A stretch of DNA of 64,000 nucleotides from Phaeosaccion multiseriatum. Lineage: Eukaryota > Ochrophyta, other classes. Position numbers and translations under genes: made by a program. The number at the start of each line of letters is the position of its first letter. Positions within the stretch are counted from its first letter, which is position 1. The notes under the pieces are model-generated. The model did not search any database and was not told the origin of the DNA. It saw only the letters and a program-made list of their open reading frames with translations. Positions 11,554 through 21,828 of the stretch are shown piece after piece. The stretch covers positions 434,001 to 498,000 of the forward strand of contig OZ218963.1 in assembly GCA_965112735.1 (NCBI GenBank), written 5' to 3'.

Positions 11554-11782
11554 ATGGCAACTCACTCCTCCTCCTCCTCCTCCTCCGCCTCCTCCCCAAC
11601 TCCTCAACAAACAGGTCCGGGTGGTGTACAGCACCACTCACTACCGCGCCTTCGAGCAATTGGCCCTCTACATGAAGGCGATGGACAATGTCAAGGCAGG
11701 GGTGCCTCGCACGGCCTACAGGGGGGTGGTGTCGCTGTGGGTGGGAAGGGTTGTGGTGCACATGGTACCGGACAACCTTTGA
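7561..11782 (+). pseudogene. Decayed N-acetylglucosaminyltransferase I (GT13, GnT-I) gene
   Basis: Intact GnT-I adds the first GlcNAc to Man5 N-glycans in the Golgi. Recognisable exon pieces appear in order: a Gln-rich stem (7561–7690), an Ala/Gly-rich stem, VLVFCANRPDYLKRTL (8460–8510), IPVVITQDGSNAE, INVINAFRKDM (9001–9140), IILEEDLSIASDFFEYM with its EED metal motif and SAWNDNG (9414–9620), [14 protein letters not shown] and [12 protein letters not shown] (9909–10020), [20 protein letters not shown] (about 10680–10760), [19 protein letters not shown] (10957 on) and the C-terminal AGVPRTAYRGVV exon ending at 11782. Disruptions are one frame change near 8500–8525, another at 10762–10766, and an in-frame TAG at 11014–11016 where the family has a Tyr or a similar residue. 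The N-terminal membrane anchor was not found; the permease copy ends just upstream and may have removed it. Sequencing error is possible, but three lesions make that less likely. Confidence 0.75.
10343..10599 (+). repeat. (CTAC)n tetranucleotide tract
   Basis: Nearly uninterrupted CTAC/CTTAC repeats for about 250 bp inside an intron of the GnT-I remnant. Confidence 0.9.
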
Positions 11783-12368
11783 CTGCATCCACTGCCATCC
11801 ACCCGAGGGTGCTAGACAACCTGGGACTGCCATCCACTGCCATTCCCCTCCTGTGCCAGACAACACACAACCTCTGAGTTAAAGCTACTGACCTCTGAGC
11901 TACTGACCTCTGAGCCACCTCTGAGCGGTCTGCTTGTCCCTGCCTATCACACGTGATGGTAGTAAATTTAGAATAGAGGGATGCTGAAGGAGGAAGTATC
12001 AATATCAGGAAGTATCAATAAAGGAAGTATCAATAGTATCAGTATCAGGAGGAAGTATCAATTGTATTCAATACAGCTTCCGGGGAGGAGTACCTGAGGG
12101 AAGAAAAGATGGAAAACATGAGGCCAACCCATTGCGGTGGAGGGGCAGAGAGAGACAGCAGGGCCCAGTAAAATTCTCTCCCTCAATTCATTCTTTCTGT
12201 GTGACTTGACGCACCACAGAACTGAAACTACGGTGGGGGGGGGGGGAGTTGTTCCAGAGATGGACGTCATTTTTGATGCCAAAGTATAGAAGGGCAACAC
12301 TTGGACGGTGGGAGTGTAGCTGGCTGGGTCAGTTCGCTCGCTCGTGGACTGGACTGGGCTGAGCGAGG
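11783..12368. other. Intergenic region upstream of the O-fucosyltransferase-like gene
   Basis: No supported exon. It holds short near-repeats of AGGAAGTATCAAT (about 11990–12062) and, from 12274, one copy of the 26–27-bp inverted-repeat sequence that also occurs at 15881–15955. Confidence 0.55.
12274..12300 (+). repeat. Left inverted repeat of a 3.7-kb segment
   Basis: These 27 bases, starting TGATGCCAAAGTATAG, are the exact reverse complement of 15929–15955 and match 15881–15906 directly. They lie 68 bp upstream of the O-fucosyltransferase-like start codon. A perfect match of this length is not expected by chance in a 64-kb window. No target-site duplication flanks the pair (TTTT to the left, CCGACC to the right), so transposon termini are only one reading. 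Confidence 0.7.
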
Positions 12369-13676
12369 ATGATTCTGCGGCACGCTTTTGTTTTGGTTGC
12401 CCTTACTCTGCTAAGAAGCTTAGACATTGGAGCGCAGCAGCAGCAGGAGCAGCCGGAGCAGTACTTACTCTTCGGCCTAAATGGTGGTGTAGGCAACCAG
12501 CTGAAGGGCTTGGCCAATGGGATCAATTGCGCGGAGGCCTTGAACCGGACGCTAATTTTGCCTCCTCTTTTCGGGCACACGAACCTGCACTCGGTCCGCT
12601 TTAGCAACTCCCAGGAATACCCCTGGGGGGGGCATGCGGGGTGTAATACCCACCAAAACGATGACTACGAGAAGCGGCTGTGGCCTATGCTGGAGAAGGG
12701 CCAAAAGTTCGACCCACACGAACATGGGAAGTGGGACTGGGACTTAGTCTTCGATTTGTCTCCCGTCAAGAGATTTGTGCGCATGGTACACTTTGTGGAC
12801 TGGAGGGCTCGCTATATTGAGGAGGAAAACCATGGCGTTGACTCCTTCAACGCCTCGCACTTCCACATTGGGCCGGCGTGCGGTACAGAAAAGGACATTG
12901 CTCTCCTTCGGGACCTTGTGTTTCCACCCTCAACACCCACACTCACCTGGGGCAACATGATGTATTTTGAGGACGGTGGGCCCGCGTCTTATCTGCCGGG
13001 CCGCCAGGCGTTCATGGCGGATGTAAAGTTCTCGCCTGGCATTCTCGACCTGGTGGGCCGAATCACTCGCCAATGGGCATCATCCACCACGACTCCAGCA
13101 GGGGAACGCAACATTGTTGGCAACGGCAGCACGGAAGAAATGCCTTTTTCGTCGCTCGTGTCGGTGCACATACGGGCCGGAGACATGGCAAAGATGTCGA
13201 CGCACGAAACGACGGTGCAGCGCCTCCTCGCGCTGCTCGAGAGGGACATGAAGAAGGGGGTGTTGAAAGGAGGAGGAGGGCAAGAAGCTGGAGCTCAAAC
13301 TCCCATAACCTCTCCACCGGATGCCCTCTTCGTGTGGGTCGGAATGGACTTTACTCGCGACAGCCCCGAGCTCGTCGACGTGGTGTACAAGTCTCCCTTG
13401 TGCGCGCTTCCCTCCTCCTCCTCCTCCTCCTCCTCCTCTACTACCCCTCGTCGTTGCGCAAGTTCTGCTGACCCCTGGGTGGAAACCCTCATTGCAGAGA
13501 GCGACGTGCACCCTGTCATTGCGGCGGCCTTTCTGGACATGGCCTTCTACACCCTTAGCGACGGTGGCTTCTTCTCCAGAAGCTACGCGGGGCACATCTC
13601 GACGTACGATTACTTCCCAAAATGGCAGCGCCGGGGCCGCTCGCCGAGCTGGCCCAAGAGCGACAAGGACATGTAG
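12369..13676 (+). CDS. O-fucosyltransferase-like protein (GDP-fucose protein O-fucosyltransferase superfamily)
   Basis: A single uninterrupted 435-codon exon. The N-terminus (MILRHAFVLVALTLLRSL) is a signal peptide or signal anchor, placing it in the secretory pathway. Residues about 38–66 hold the donor-site loop of O-fucosyltransferase-like proteins (NGGVGNQLKGLANGI followed by LNRTLILPPL), and about residues 262–271 hold VSVHIRAGD, matching the H-x-R-x-G-D signature that contacts GDP-fucose. The expected activity is fucose transfer to protein or glycan Ser/Thr in the ER or Golgi; the acceptor is unknown. A Ser run near residue 345 is encoded by a (TCC)n tract. The gene lacks introns, unlike nearly all its neighbours, and sits within a segment bounded by inverted repeats, which may point to retroposition or capture. 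Confidence 0.7.
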   Translation: MILRHAFVLVALTLLRSLDIGAQQQQEQPEQYLLFGLNGGVGNQLKGLANGINCAEALNRTLILPPLFGHTNLHSVRFSNSQEYPWGGHAGCNTHQNDDYEKRLWPMLEKGQKFDPHEHGKWDWDLVFDLSPVKRFVRMVHFVDWRARYIEEENHGVDSFNASHFHIGPACGTEKDIALLRDLVFPPSTPTLTWGNMMYFEDGGPASYLPGRQAFMADVKFSPGILDLVGRITRQWASSTTTPAGERNIVGNGSTEEMPFSSLVSVHIRAGDMAKMSTHETTVQRLLALLERDMKKGVLKGGGGQEAGAQTPITSPPDALFVWVGMDFTRDSPELVDVVYKSPLCALPSSSSSSSSSTTPRRCASSADPWVETLIAESDVHPVIAAAFLDMAFYTLSDGGFFSRSYAGHISTYDYFPKWQRRGRSPSWPKSDKDM

Positions 13677-14489
13677 AGCTTTTCGTTACTTTAGCACATG
13701 AAGGTACGCACTACGTGGCTTGGCTACCGGCGAGTTACTAGGTGCAAAGCGTAGCAAAGTCAAGTTGCGAGAGCCCCCCGCCCCTCGATCGACGGAAAAG
13801 GGGGAGGCGGCAGCAGCGTCGTTGGCGGGACTTTTGGGGCGGTGGGACAGGCTGGCTGGGCAGGCGGCGAGCCCAGCCACCAGCTCCCAATAAGATGAGC
13901 GCGGCAGAGAAGCGGTGACAGCAAGCAAGCAATGGAGGAGGCAGCAGTGGAAGAGCGAAGGTCAACCAGGATTGGGGTGTGGGAGAAGGCCTTTAAAGGG
14001 TGTTACTACAGACGAGAGCGCACAGACATCGGCACATGGCATTGCGGAGGGCCTAGTAGCTAGGCAAGGCAGCCCTGTGGAGGATGCAGGATGGATTGCC
14101 GTCCGGGAAATGTGCTGAGCCGAGCGAGGATCAACCCATGCTGAAGCGCCTCCTCCCTGTGTTGTGTACGTTTACGAACGACGGCATAGAGGGTGAGGGA
14201 AACCTGACCAACGAGACAAGAGTTCTTGCGATGGGTTGCGCACTTGGTGTACTAGTGGCAACATGATGTCTGGGCACCTCAAAGGTTTTCTGTGGTGGAG
14301 CTGGGTTAGGCTCAATTACGTATTAGCTATTAGGTAGGCAGGACAGGATAGCGGATAGCGGATAGCGTGTCAGCAGGGGTCGAACTTCTAACACGGAGCC
14401 CCTTCTTCATACGACAAAATCCGTGGCGGACGGTCTCGTCACCAACTAATGAGTCGACGGAAAGGCCGCTTTTAGATACTCGAGTAGTA
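13677..14489. other. Intergenic region between convergent glycan genes
   Basis: No credible exon. The O-fucosyltransferase-like gene ends at its left and the minus-strand exostosin-like gene at its right, so it should contain both 3' UTRs. A short direct repeat (GGATAGCGGATAGCG) lies near 14346. No RNA gene was recognised. Confidence 0.5.
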
Positions 14490-15680
14490 TTAGACCGTCG
14501 CAAGAGCTCTCTCCACTTTGTCCCACCAGTACTGCGATGTCAGTTTCCTCAGGACTTCAGCCCGTTTGGAAGGATCCTCAAAATACGGTGCAAACTCTTG
14601 AACAATCTGAGCCAGATTGTCTGTTGTCATATTACTGTACCCATCGGTGATAACGACAGGCCATCCCTTGTACATGGTATCCCCTGCAAAGGGCCCGACG
14701 ATGATTGGAATCAGGCCCGCCAGAAGTGCGGTAAAGAGATTGGGGTTTGGATCGATACCGCCGCCGTGAATACAAAGAAGAAACGCGTAGTTCTCAAGCA
14801 TTTTCGTGTACTGCTCTCTAGATGCAGAGGCCACTTCACAATAGGGAAGTCGCTCACAGACATTCTTGGCAATTGCACGATCATCAAACTGTCCCTTGAT
14901 TTTGCTAGAATCACGAATACGGTTGGTGAAGACGAGTTTAAGTGGCCGTGCCGAGATCAACACTTGCTTCGGAGCCCAATCAAGCAATGTGTCGGGATTA
15001 TGCCCAGGAATGTCTCCACCATTCAAACCGACGGGAATCGGAGTGACGCGGTCTTCGGGAGATACTGTGTCGAGATGCTCCACAAACATGTGAAGGATGC
15101 GAGCATCGTCCAGCCAAGCGTCCCAGACACCAGGTTTCAGCTTTGGGCCCCAGCGAGCGTCCAACTGCTTTGGCGTAGTAGCATCTTCGTCACCAATGAT
15201 TAAAACAAACCGATGAGAATAAGGAATACAGGGAAGGAACCTGTCATTGAATACCTGGGATTCCTTGGTATGGACAAACACCGTTCGTGGGAGTACGTCT
15301 ATCCGGCCCCATATCGTGTGGTTCGACTGACGTGAGCAAATAACCCAGTCACAGCGAGATGCAAACCCAGATGGAGCAAAAAATTGATATTCCCTTGCTT
15401 GCACTGTTGACATGACACGCCAAGTATAGTCGGTGTTGGGTTCCCAAGGGATAACATTGATTCCAGAAGAATTCGCCCCGTGTAGAATGCAGGACGAGAA
15501 GGGTGTAGGCGCAAGCTCATTGGGATAAAGGCTTACTGCAGGTACCGGTCCTGGTGTTCCGAAGCTAGCCTCCTCTGAACTCTCAAAGCCCGTGGAGGCC
15601 TCCGGACCAATTGCGATTGCCGAAACCACCCCAAGTATAACCATTATGGAGCATCCCAACGACGCCAACATCATGCACAC
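14490..15680 (-). CDS. Exostosin/GT47-like glycosyltransferase (putative)
   Basis: Single-exon minus-strand gene, 396 aa. Residues 3–25 form a hydrophobic signal anchor (MLASLGCSIMVILGVVSAIAI), giving a type II Golgi or ER topology. The C-terminal half carries the layout of exostosin-like glycosyltransferases: a segment starting IPVGLNGGDIPGH, LVFTNRIRDSS, then about residues 300–330 FLLCIHGGGIDPNPNLFTAL followed by LAGLIPIIVG, which resembles the GT47 donor-site segment F-x-L-x-x-x-G-x-G-x(D/R)...E/A-x-x-x-G-x-(I/V)-P(V/I). A GDED acidic cluster lies near residue 168. Substrate is unknown, and assignment to GT47 rather than a related fold is inference. Like its neighbour it is intronless and lies inside the same inverted-repeat-bounded segment. 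Confidence 0.55.
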   Translation of the reverse strand: MCMMLASLGCSIMVILGVVSAIAIGPEASTGFESSEEASFGTPGPVPAVSLYPNELAPTPFSSCILHGANSSGINVIPWEPNTDYTWRVMSTVQAREYQFFAPSGFASRCDWVICSRQSNHTIWGRIDVLPRTVFVHTKESQVFNDRFLPCIPYSHRFVLIIGDEDATTPKQLDARWGPKLKPGVWDAWLDDARILHMFVEHLDTVSPEDRVTPIPVGLNGGDIPGHNPDTLLDWAPKQVLISARPLKLVFTNRIRDSSKIKGQFDDRAIAKNVCERLPYCEVASASREQYTKMLENYAFLLCIHGGGIDPNPNLFTALLAGLIPIIVGPFAGDTMYKGWPVVITDGYSNMTTDNLAQIVQEFAPYFEDPSKRAEVLRKLTSQYWWDKVERALATV

Positions 15681-16289
15681 GCCCGATCCGGTAGGATTAT
15701 TGGAGATAGAGCTGGAGCTGACCGTGGCTGCCCCCGCTCTCCCTGCCTTCTTCTTCTTCTTCTTCTGCCTCGTTGCCCGAAATGGCTACGTGCAGGCCCA
15801 GTCAGGCCATGCCTCTCGTTGCCCGAAATGGCTAGCTACGTGCAGGACGTCCCATTTCTCTCCTAGCTAGAGCTTTCCGATGATGCCAAAGTATAGAAGG
15901 GCAACAGCAATACTGGTTTAGTGGGGTAGTGTTGCCCTTCTATACTTTGGCATCACCGACCAAAAAACCCGCCTGGCTGTGTGTCGCCGACCACCTTTGC
16001 TTGTACAACCTGCTAGCTGTGAAGTGTCGCGACAGCTGTCGTGTTGCAATATCCCCTCTACAGAAACAGTGACAGGCCAAGTAGTGTCAACTCTTGTATG
16101 GCGAGAAAAGGTTAAAGAAGGGGGGGGTTGTCTAAAAGTAACTGCGGAACTTAGCCCCAGGGGGGGTTGACACTCATGTACATCGATATTCTACGTCGAT
16201 ATAGTGCTCAGTCACAAATGGCGATATTCATGACCAGGAGACCACAAAAAGAAATGACCAGGAGAGCCCTCAGGATTAAAAAGCCCAGC
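15681..16289. other. Intergenic region between divergent genes, with hairpin
   Basis: It lies between the minus-strand exostosin-like gene and the plus-strand permease gene, so it should hold both promoters. It contains the hairpin at 15881–15955 and a duplicated ATGACCAGGAGA word just upstream of the permease. From 16281 the sequence becomes homologous to the permease pseudogene. The reading frame is open upstream of the chosen permease start to an ATG at 16167, but that extension is absent from the other copy. Confidence 0.5.
15881..15955. repeat. Perfect 25-bp hairpin / right inverted repeat
   Basis: The left arm (15881–15906) and right arm (15929–15955) are exact reverse complements around a 22-base loop, and a third copy lies at 12274–12300. 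The structure could be a miniature inverted-repeat element, a pair of transposon termini, or a transcribed hairpin. It is AT-richer than its surroundings and contains no simple-sequence repeat that would create it by slippage. Confidence 0.75.
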
Positions 16290-17182
16290 ATGTTTGGGCA
16301 CTCAGCGGCATCTGCTGCCCTCCTCGTCGCGCTCAGTCCTCCCCATAGCAGAAGCCGAGGAGTGGGGCTCGTCACGGCATTTACAGCAACCCCGCCTCAC
16401 GTTACTTCCAGGGCACTTTGCAGGGACCTTGCTACAGGGGGGCGAGGCTTGAGGAGATGCGAGAGCCAAGGAAGGGGGAGGGGAAGGAGCAGCAGGAGGG
16501 ATTTCAGCAGCAGTGGTGGTAGCAGGCCTTGGATCGGCAGTAGCGGTACTGCTGGAGATGCGAGGAAGACGAGGAAGAGGAGGCGAGCCATAGGGACTGC
16601 AGCTGCCGTGCCAAACGGCGCCACCGCAGCTGCTTCTTCTTCTGAGCAAGACACCGAACAAGAGGGGAAGGAGGACAGCAGCAGCGGCGGCGGCAGCAGC
16701 AGCAGCAGCAGCAGGCAAACCGATCGGGGGGGAGTGTCGGGGGACAGGCTGGCTTTCCCGGAGCTAAACAGGTATTGCATGGGCGGCGTGAATGATGATG
16801 ACAAGAAGCTGGATCACGCACTCGCCCACCGATGTGACGAACAGTGTTATCTACCTGTAGACGTCCCATTCCTCGCCTCAGCACAACCGCTTTTCAGATG
16901 ATTTTTTCTTCTTGTTTCAGACCCTCTTCCCAACCTCGCTTCCTTGTCGCCTTGGATCGCGCTAAGCAGCAGTCTCTACCCCCGCCCGTTCCCTGCGCCC
17001 CTTTCTTGACCAATCCATTGGGCGGCCACAGTGGAGGCGAGGTGAATCGCCTCTTCTCCAACCTGGAGCCCTGTGACATCACGGGCTTTCGCCGCAAAGC
17101 TACCAACCTCGGGGCGGCCACAGCGCTGGTGGGGGGCACCACTGTGGGGGCAGGTGGGTGGGTTGGTTCTACACAGACAGAC

Positions 17183-17263
<81 letters not shown>

Positions 17264-20200
17264 CAGTTGGCGTTGCTCCTTTGACCCTGGCAATGAATCA
17301 ACAAGTCCAGCTTCCACTGCTGCTGCTCGGCTCAGCTCGCTGGGAAGAGAGCGAGAAAGACTCAGACAGGAACAGAGACACAGTACAACCCCAGCCCCGC
17401 TTCCCCCTCTGACCACTGACCCGGCGTGCATCAATGCCCTACCCTGCCCTACCCTACCGTGCCATCCTTTCCTCCCTCTCAGGCATCTTGGGCCTCCCCG
17501 CCGTGACTCTCGAGCCGGGCTTCATCCCCAGCACCGTGGCCCTGGTGGGCATGTGGCTCTACATGGTGTCGTCGGGCCTGCTCATCGCGGAGGTCAACGT
17601 CAACCTCATCTGCAGGCAGGGGCAGCCGGTACGTGATTCCCTACCTCCGTAGCTGGTACTCCACCCCCCCCCCCCCCCTCTGACAGGTTTTCCACTCAAT
17701 CACTCACTCCTTCACTCACTCCTTCACTCACTCACTCCCTCCCTCCCTCCCTCCCTCCCTCCGTCGCTCCCTCCGTCCCTCCCTCCCTCCTTCCCCCACC
17801 CCCTCCCTCCCTCACTCATTCACCCCCCCACCCCCCCCTCGCCCTCCCTCCCTCCCTCCCTCCCTCACTCACTCACTCACTCACTCACTCACTCACTCAC
17901 TCACTCACTCTCTCCCTCACTCCCTCACTCCCTCCCTCCTTCCCTCCCTCCCTCCCTCCCTCCCTCACTCACTCACTTACTCACTCCCCCACCCCCCCTC
18001 TCCCCCACTCCCTCCCTCCCTTCGCTCCGTCCCTCCCTCCTTCTTCCCTCACCCCCTCCCGCCCTCCCTCCCACTCGCTCTGAAGGGCATGGGCCTGCTG
18101 AAGCTGGCCGAGCAAGCCGTCGGTCCGTTGGGAGCGCGAGTGGCGGGACTGACGTACGTATTCATCCATTATGCCCTCCTCGTGGCCTACATGGCCCAGG
18201 GGGGTGCGCTGCTCGCAGAGGGGGCGGGTGCACTGACAGAAGTGTTACATTTGTCGCAGGGAGGGGCAGGGCAGGGAGAGGTCGCAGCAGGAGCAGCAGT
18301 AGCTGTAGGTGGTGCAGTTGGTGAAACAGCAGCCGCGGCGGGGCTGCCAGCTTCGGCCGGGCCGGTGGCGTTCGTAGCGATGTTCGGTGAGTTCGAGTTG
18401 GAGATAGGGGGTGGGGGTGTTGAGGCTCTGCCTGGAGAGGGGAGGGTTTTTCCGTCTTCATGATGCTGTACCACCACACATCCGATGCACCACCCCCTCT
18501 CTGCCTTATACGATATCCTCCTCCTCCTCCTCCTGCTCCTCCTCCTCCTCCTCCTCCTCCTCCTCCACCACCACCACCACCACCACCACCACCACCACCA
18601 CCACCACCACTGCCGATCCCCAAGGGGGCCTCCTTACTCTGGGATCGGAGGAGCTGGTAGAGAATGTGAACAACGCATTTGTAGCCGTTGTGCTTGTCTC
18701 CTTTGGTGCGCTGCTCGTAGCTGGGGCGGGAGGCGTTCAGCCCGACCTCCTACTGAGGTCCAATGTAGGGGCAGTCTCGACGGCGATTCCCACAATGTTT
18801 GTGGCGCTCGTGTTTCACAATGTGAGTGGGTGACCGAGTGAGTCAGCGAGTGAGTGAGCGAGTGAGTCAGCGTGTGAGTCAGCGAGTGAGTCAGCGAGAG
18901 AGGAGGGAAGGGAGAGAGGGAGAGAGGGAGAGAGGGAGAGAGGGACGGAGAGAGAGAGAGAAAAGGAGGGAGAGAACGAGACGGAGACTGGATGAGTGAG
19001 CAAGTGAGAGAGGAAGGGCAGAGAAGGAGTGAGTGAGTTCGTGCGGGAGGGAGGGAGGGAGATGTGGGCTGATTTGAATCGAGGAAGGGAGAGAGGTGCG
19101 GGCTGATTTGAACTTGAATTTGAATTTGAATTTGAATGGAGGAAGGAACACCCTGCCCGATCCTCCGTTCTTGCCTCTGCCTCTGCCCCTGCCTCTGCCT
19201 GTGCCTCTGACGCGGCTCTGACACGGCTCTGACGCGGCTCTGTTGTGGGACATGTGATGTTCTTCTTCCTCTCCTCAGGTTGTACCCACCATCACCACTC
19301 AGCTCGAGGGAGACGTGGCGAAGTGAGTGAGAGAGGGAGGGGGGAAGGGGGGAGAAAGAAAAAAAAAGGGGGGGGGGAGTGTGATTTACTGATTGAGTCA
19401 ATGATTGATTGATGAAGTGAATGAATGAATGAGTGATTGAGTGAGTGAGTGAGTGAGTGAGTGAGTGAGTGAGCAAGTAAGGCTCGAGCGGCGCGGTGTG
19501 CAGGTAGCATGTTGTACTCAGTTCAAGTCCATTAGACCTCAACTGTAATCGAGTCTATTCGTCGTCTGGTCCTGGTCCTCCTTTCACTCGCCTAATGGTA
19601 CCCTGCCGCTTTGGCGCATGTGTTCGCCGTTTCAGAATCCGGCAGGCCATCGTGGTGGGGTCTGCGGTGCCGCTGCTCATGTTCGTCGCCTGGAACGCCA
19701 TCGTGCTCGGATCGGTGGATCCCTCGGCCGCCAACGAAGGTACGGACAGAGGGGAGGGGAAGGAGGGAGGGAGGAAAGGAAGGAGGGAGACAGAGGGGTA
19801 GGAGGGGGAGGGAGGGAGGGAGGGATGGATGGAGGGAGACGGTGGGAAGGAAGGAAGGAAGGAAGGAGAGGACGGAGAGGGAGGAAGGGAAGAGAAAGAG
19901 GGAGGGAGCGAGGGGAGAAGGGAAGGGAGGGGGAGAGAGAGAGAGGGAGGGGGGAGGGGGAGGAGGATGCAGAGAGCAAAAGCCTTAGAACCTCTCACCG
20001 CCAACCAAGGTACGCACGCCCTGTTGGGTCCCAGCACGCGGGGTTGATACCCACTCTTGGTGCGGGAAGAGTGTTCTCGCGCCTCCTCTCCCTCGCTCCC
20101 TTTCTCTCTTCTCTCCCTCTCTCTCTCTCTCTGTCCCTCTCGCTTTCCCCCTCTCTCTCCCTCCTCACCTCTCTCGCACCATATGCTTTGTATGTTTCCA

Positions 20201-21601
20201 TTCTTCTCTCTTCTTTTGCCCCCCCCCCCCCCCCCTTACGCCTATCTCTCTCAGCCGCGTTGGCTGGCAAGGTCTTCGATCCTCTGGCAGTGCTGCGGAG
20301 TGGAAGTGAAGGGTGAGTATCGGCACGGCACTGTTTCAAAAGCCCAGTGCCGGTACACACACACTCGTACGGCACTCTATGTAGTGCCCAGCGAAGGAAC
20401 TGTATGATTCCCTGACGGGACTATGTAATGTCCACTGACTGTGCGGGACTCTTATGTGATACCCGGGGGGGGTGACAGATACCCGGGGGGGGTGACGGGA
20501 CTTTGGTGTGGTGCGGCACTGCGCTTTGCTTTATGCTACGCCTGACACCTCTGTCGTCCCCCGCCCCCGTCCTTCCTGCTGTACCCCAAAGGAGCTACCT
20601 GGTGTCGGGACTCGTGAGCACCTTCTCTGAGTTCGCCATCGTGACGTCATTCGTGGGCTTCGTGGTGGGCCTCATTGACTTCTTTCAGGACATCTTTAAC
20701 GTACCGGTCGGGGATACCGTCAAGTGAGTGAGTGAGTGAGTGAGTAAGAGTGGTGTGTGTGTGTGTGTGTGTGTGTACGCGCGCCCTCTCTCCCACCTCT
20801 CTCTCCATCTCTCTCTCTCTCTCTCTGTGTGTATGTATGTGTGTCTGTGGGGACTCCCCCTGACCTTACCCTCCCCATCCCCCACCCCCCACCCCCCCTT
20901 CGCAGGGAGAAGTCCCTGTATGCCCTCATCCTCATCCCCCCCCTGGGTGTGGCAGTCACCAATCCCGAGATCTTCTTCGCTGCTCTAGACAACGCCGGTA
21001 CCTTCGGCATCTCCCTCCTGTTTGGCGTGCTCCCCGCCTGCATGGCATGGAATCAGAGATATAGAGACGATGATGTGCTGGCTACCCTCCCGCTCGTCCC
21101 GGGGGGGAAGGTCACTCTGACGGCCATGATTGGCATTGCAGGTGAGTGGGTGCGTGCGTGCGTGCGTGCGTGCGTGCGGGCGTGCGGGCGGCTGCGGATG
21201 CGCTGACGGGTGGGAGGGTGGCCGTGTTGGCGTGTTGGCGCTTCACAACAGAAGGAGAGGGGGGGGGGGGGGCTGTCACCTGTTGCAAGCGTTTCCCGAC
21301 CGTATACAAGCAATAGATGAGATCAAGGGGAAGGGAGGGGCTCAGACCACTCATTTCCCTTTACAGAGTGTGGCCATGGGCCGCAGATCAGGTGTTTTGG
21401 AGCTGGCATTGCGGCTCATCTAAAGCGAAGGGCTCGTCTGGAGCGAAGTATGCTCTCTTGATGCTTGCTCTTTGCCGTACCACTCATTCTGCTCAATCCC
21501 TGTTCACTCTCTCTCACTCTCTCATCGGGTATCTATGACTGTGTGTATGTGCCACAGGAGCTGTAATCGCACAGAAGCTCGTCAGCTTCATACCCCACTA
21601 A
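16290..21601 (+). CDS. Plastid-type aromatic amino acid (Trp/Tyr) permease family transporter
   Basis: Eleven exons (16290–16771, 16921–17153, 17483–17628, 18086–18386, 18625–18821, 19279–19322, 19636–19739, 20255–20312, 20592–20723, 20906–21141, 21558–21601) join in phase to 658 aa. The family comprises 11-helix proton-coupled Trp/Tyr transporters. Evidence is the first-helix motif ALVGGTTVGAG-ILGLPAVT, then MWLYMVSSGLLIAEVNVNL, LTYVFIHYALLVAYMAQGG, the substrate-loop-like IPTMFVALVFHN-VVPTI, AIVVGSAVPLLMFVAWNAIV, VTSFVGFVVGLIDFF, YALILIPPLGVAVTNPEIFF and a final helical segment. The N-terminus (MFGHSAASAALLVALS…GLVTAF) has a hydrophobic core followed by Ala-Phe, like heterokont plastid presequences, so an inner plastid-envelope role is plausible. 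The long Ser/Gly-rich N-domain and the Ala/Gly insert in exon 4 are lineage-specific. The start was chosen because both copies share it. Confidence 0.85.
17174..17264 (+). repeat. (CAGA)n microsatellite in permease intron 2
   Basis: About 22 CAGA units. The pseudogene copy has only about five at the same place, so this tract differs sharply between the duplicates. Confidence 0.9.
17700..18075 (+). repeat. (CTCC)n/(CTCA)n tract in permease intron 3
   Basis: Mixed CTCC and CTCA tetranucleotide repeats filling the acceptor-proximal part of the intron and ending about 10 bp before exon 4. The pseudogene has a shorter version. Confidence 0.9.
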
Positions 21602-21786
21602 CAACACAGCCAAGCGAAATAGAGCGAGAGAGAGGGAGAGAGTTGAGTGAAAGAGAGCAACGTGTGGAGAGGACGCCCCTCTCTCAAGGGAGAAAGCTCT
21701 CCTCTTCACTCTTAACGGCGGCACGAGACTGAGAGGGAGAGGGAGGGAGCGACGCATGAGAGTTTCTCTGTGGCACTCACAGCGAG

Positions 21787-21828
<42 letters not shown>

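Noticed and set aside
14367-14400. GGGGTCGAACTTCTAAC, similar to a tRNA T-arm
   Set aside because: The flanking bases do not pair as a T stem, and no acceptor stem or anticodon arm could be drawn.
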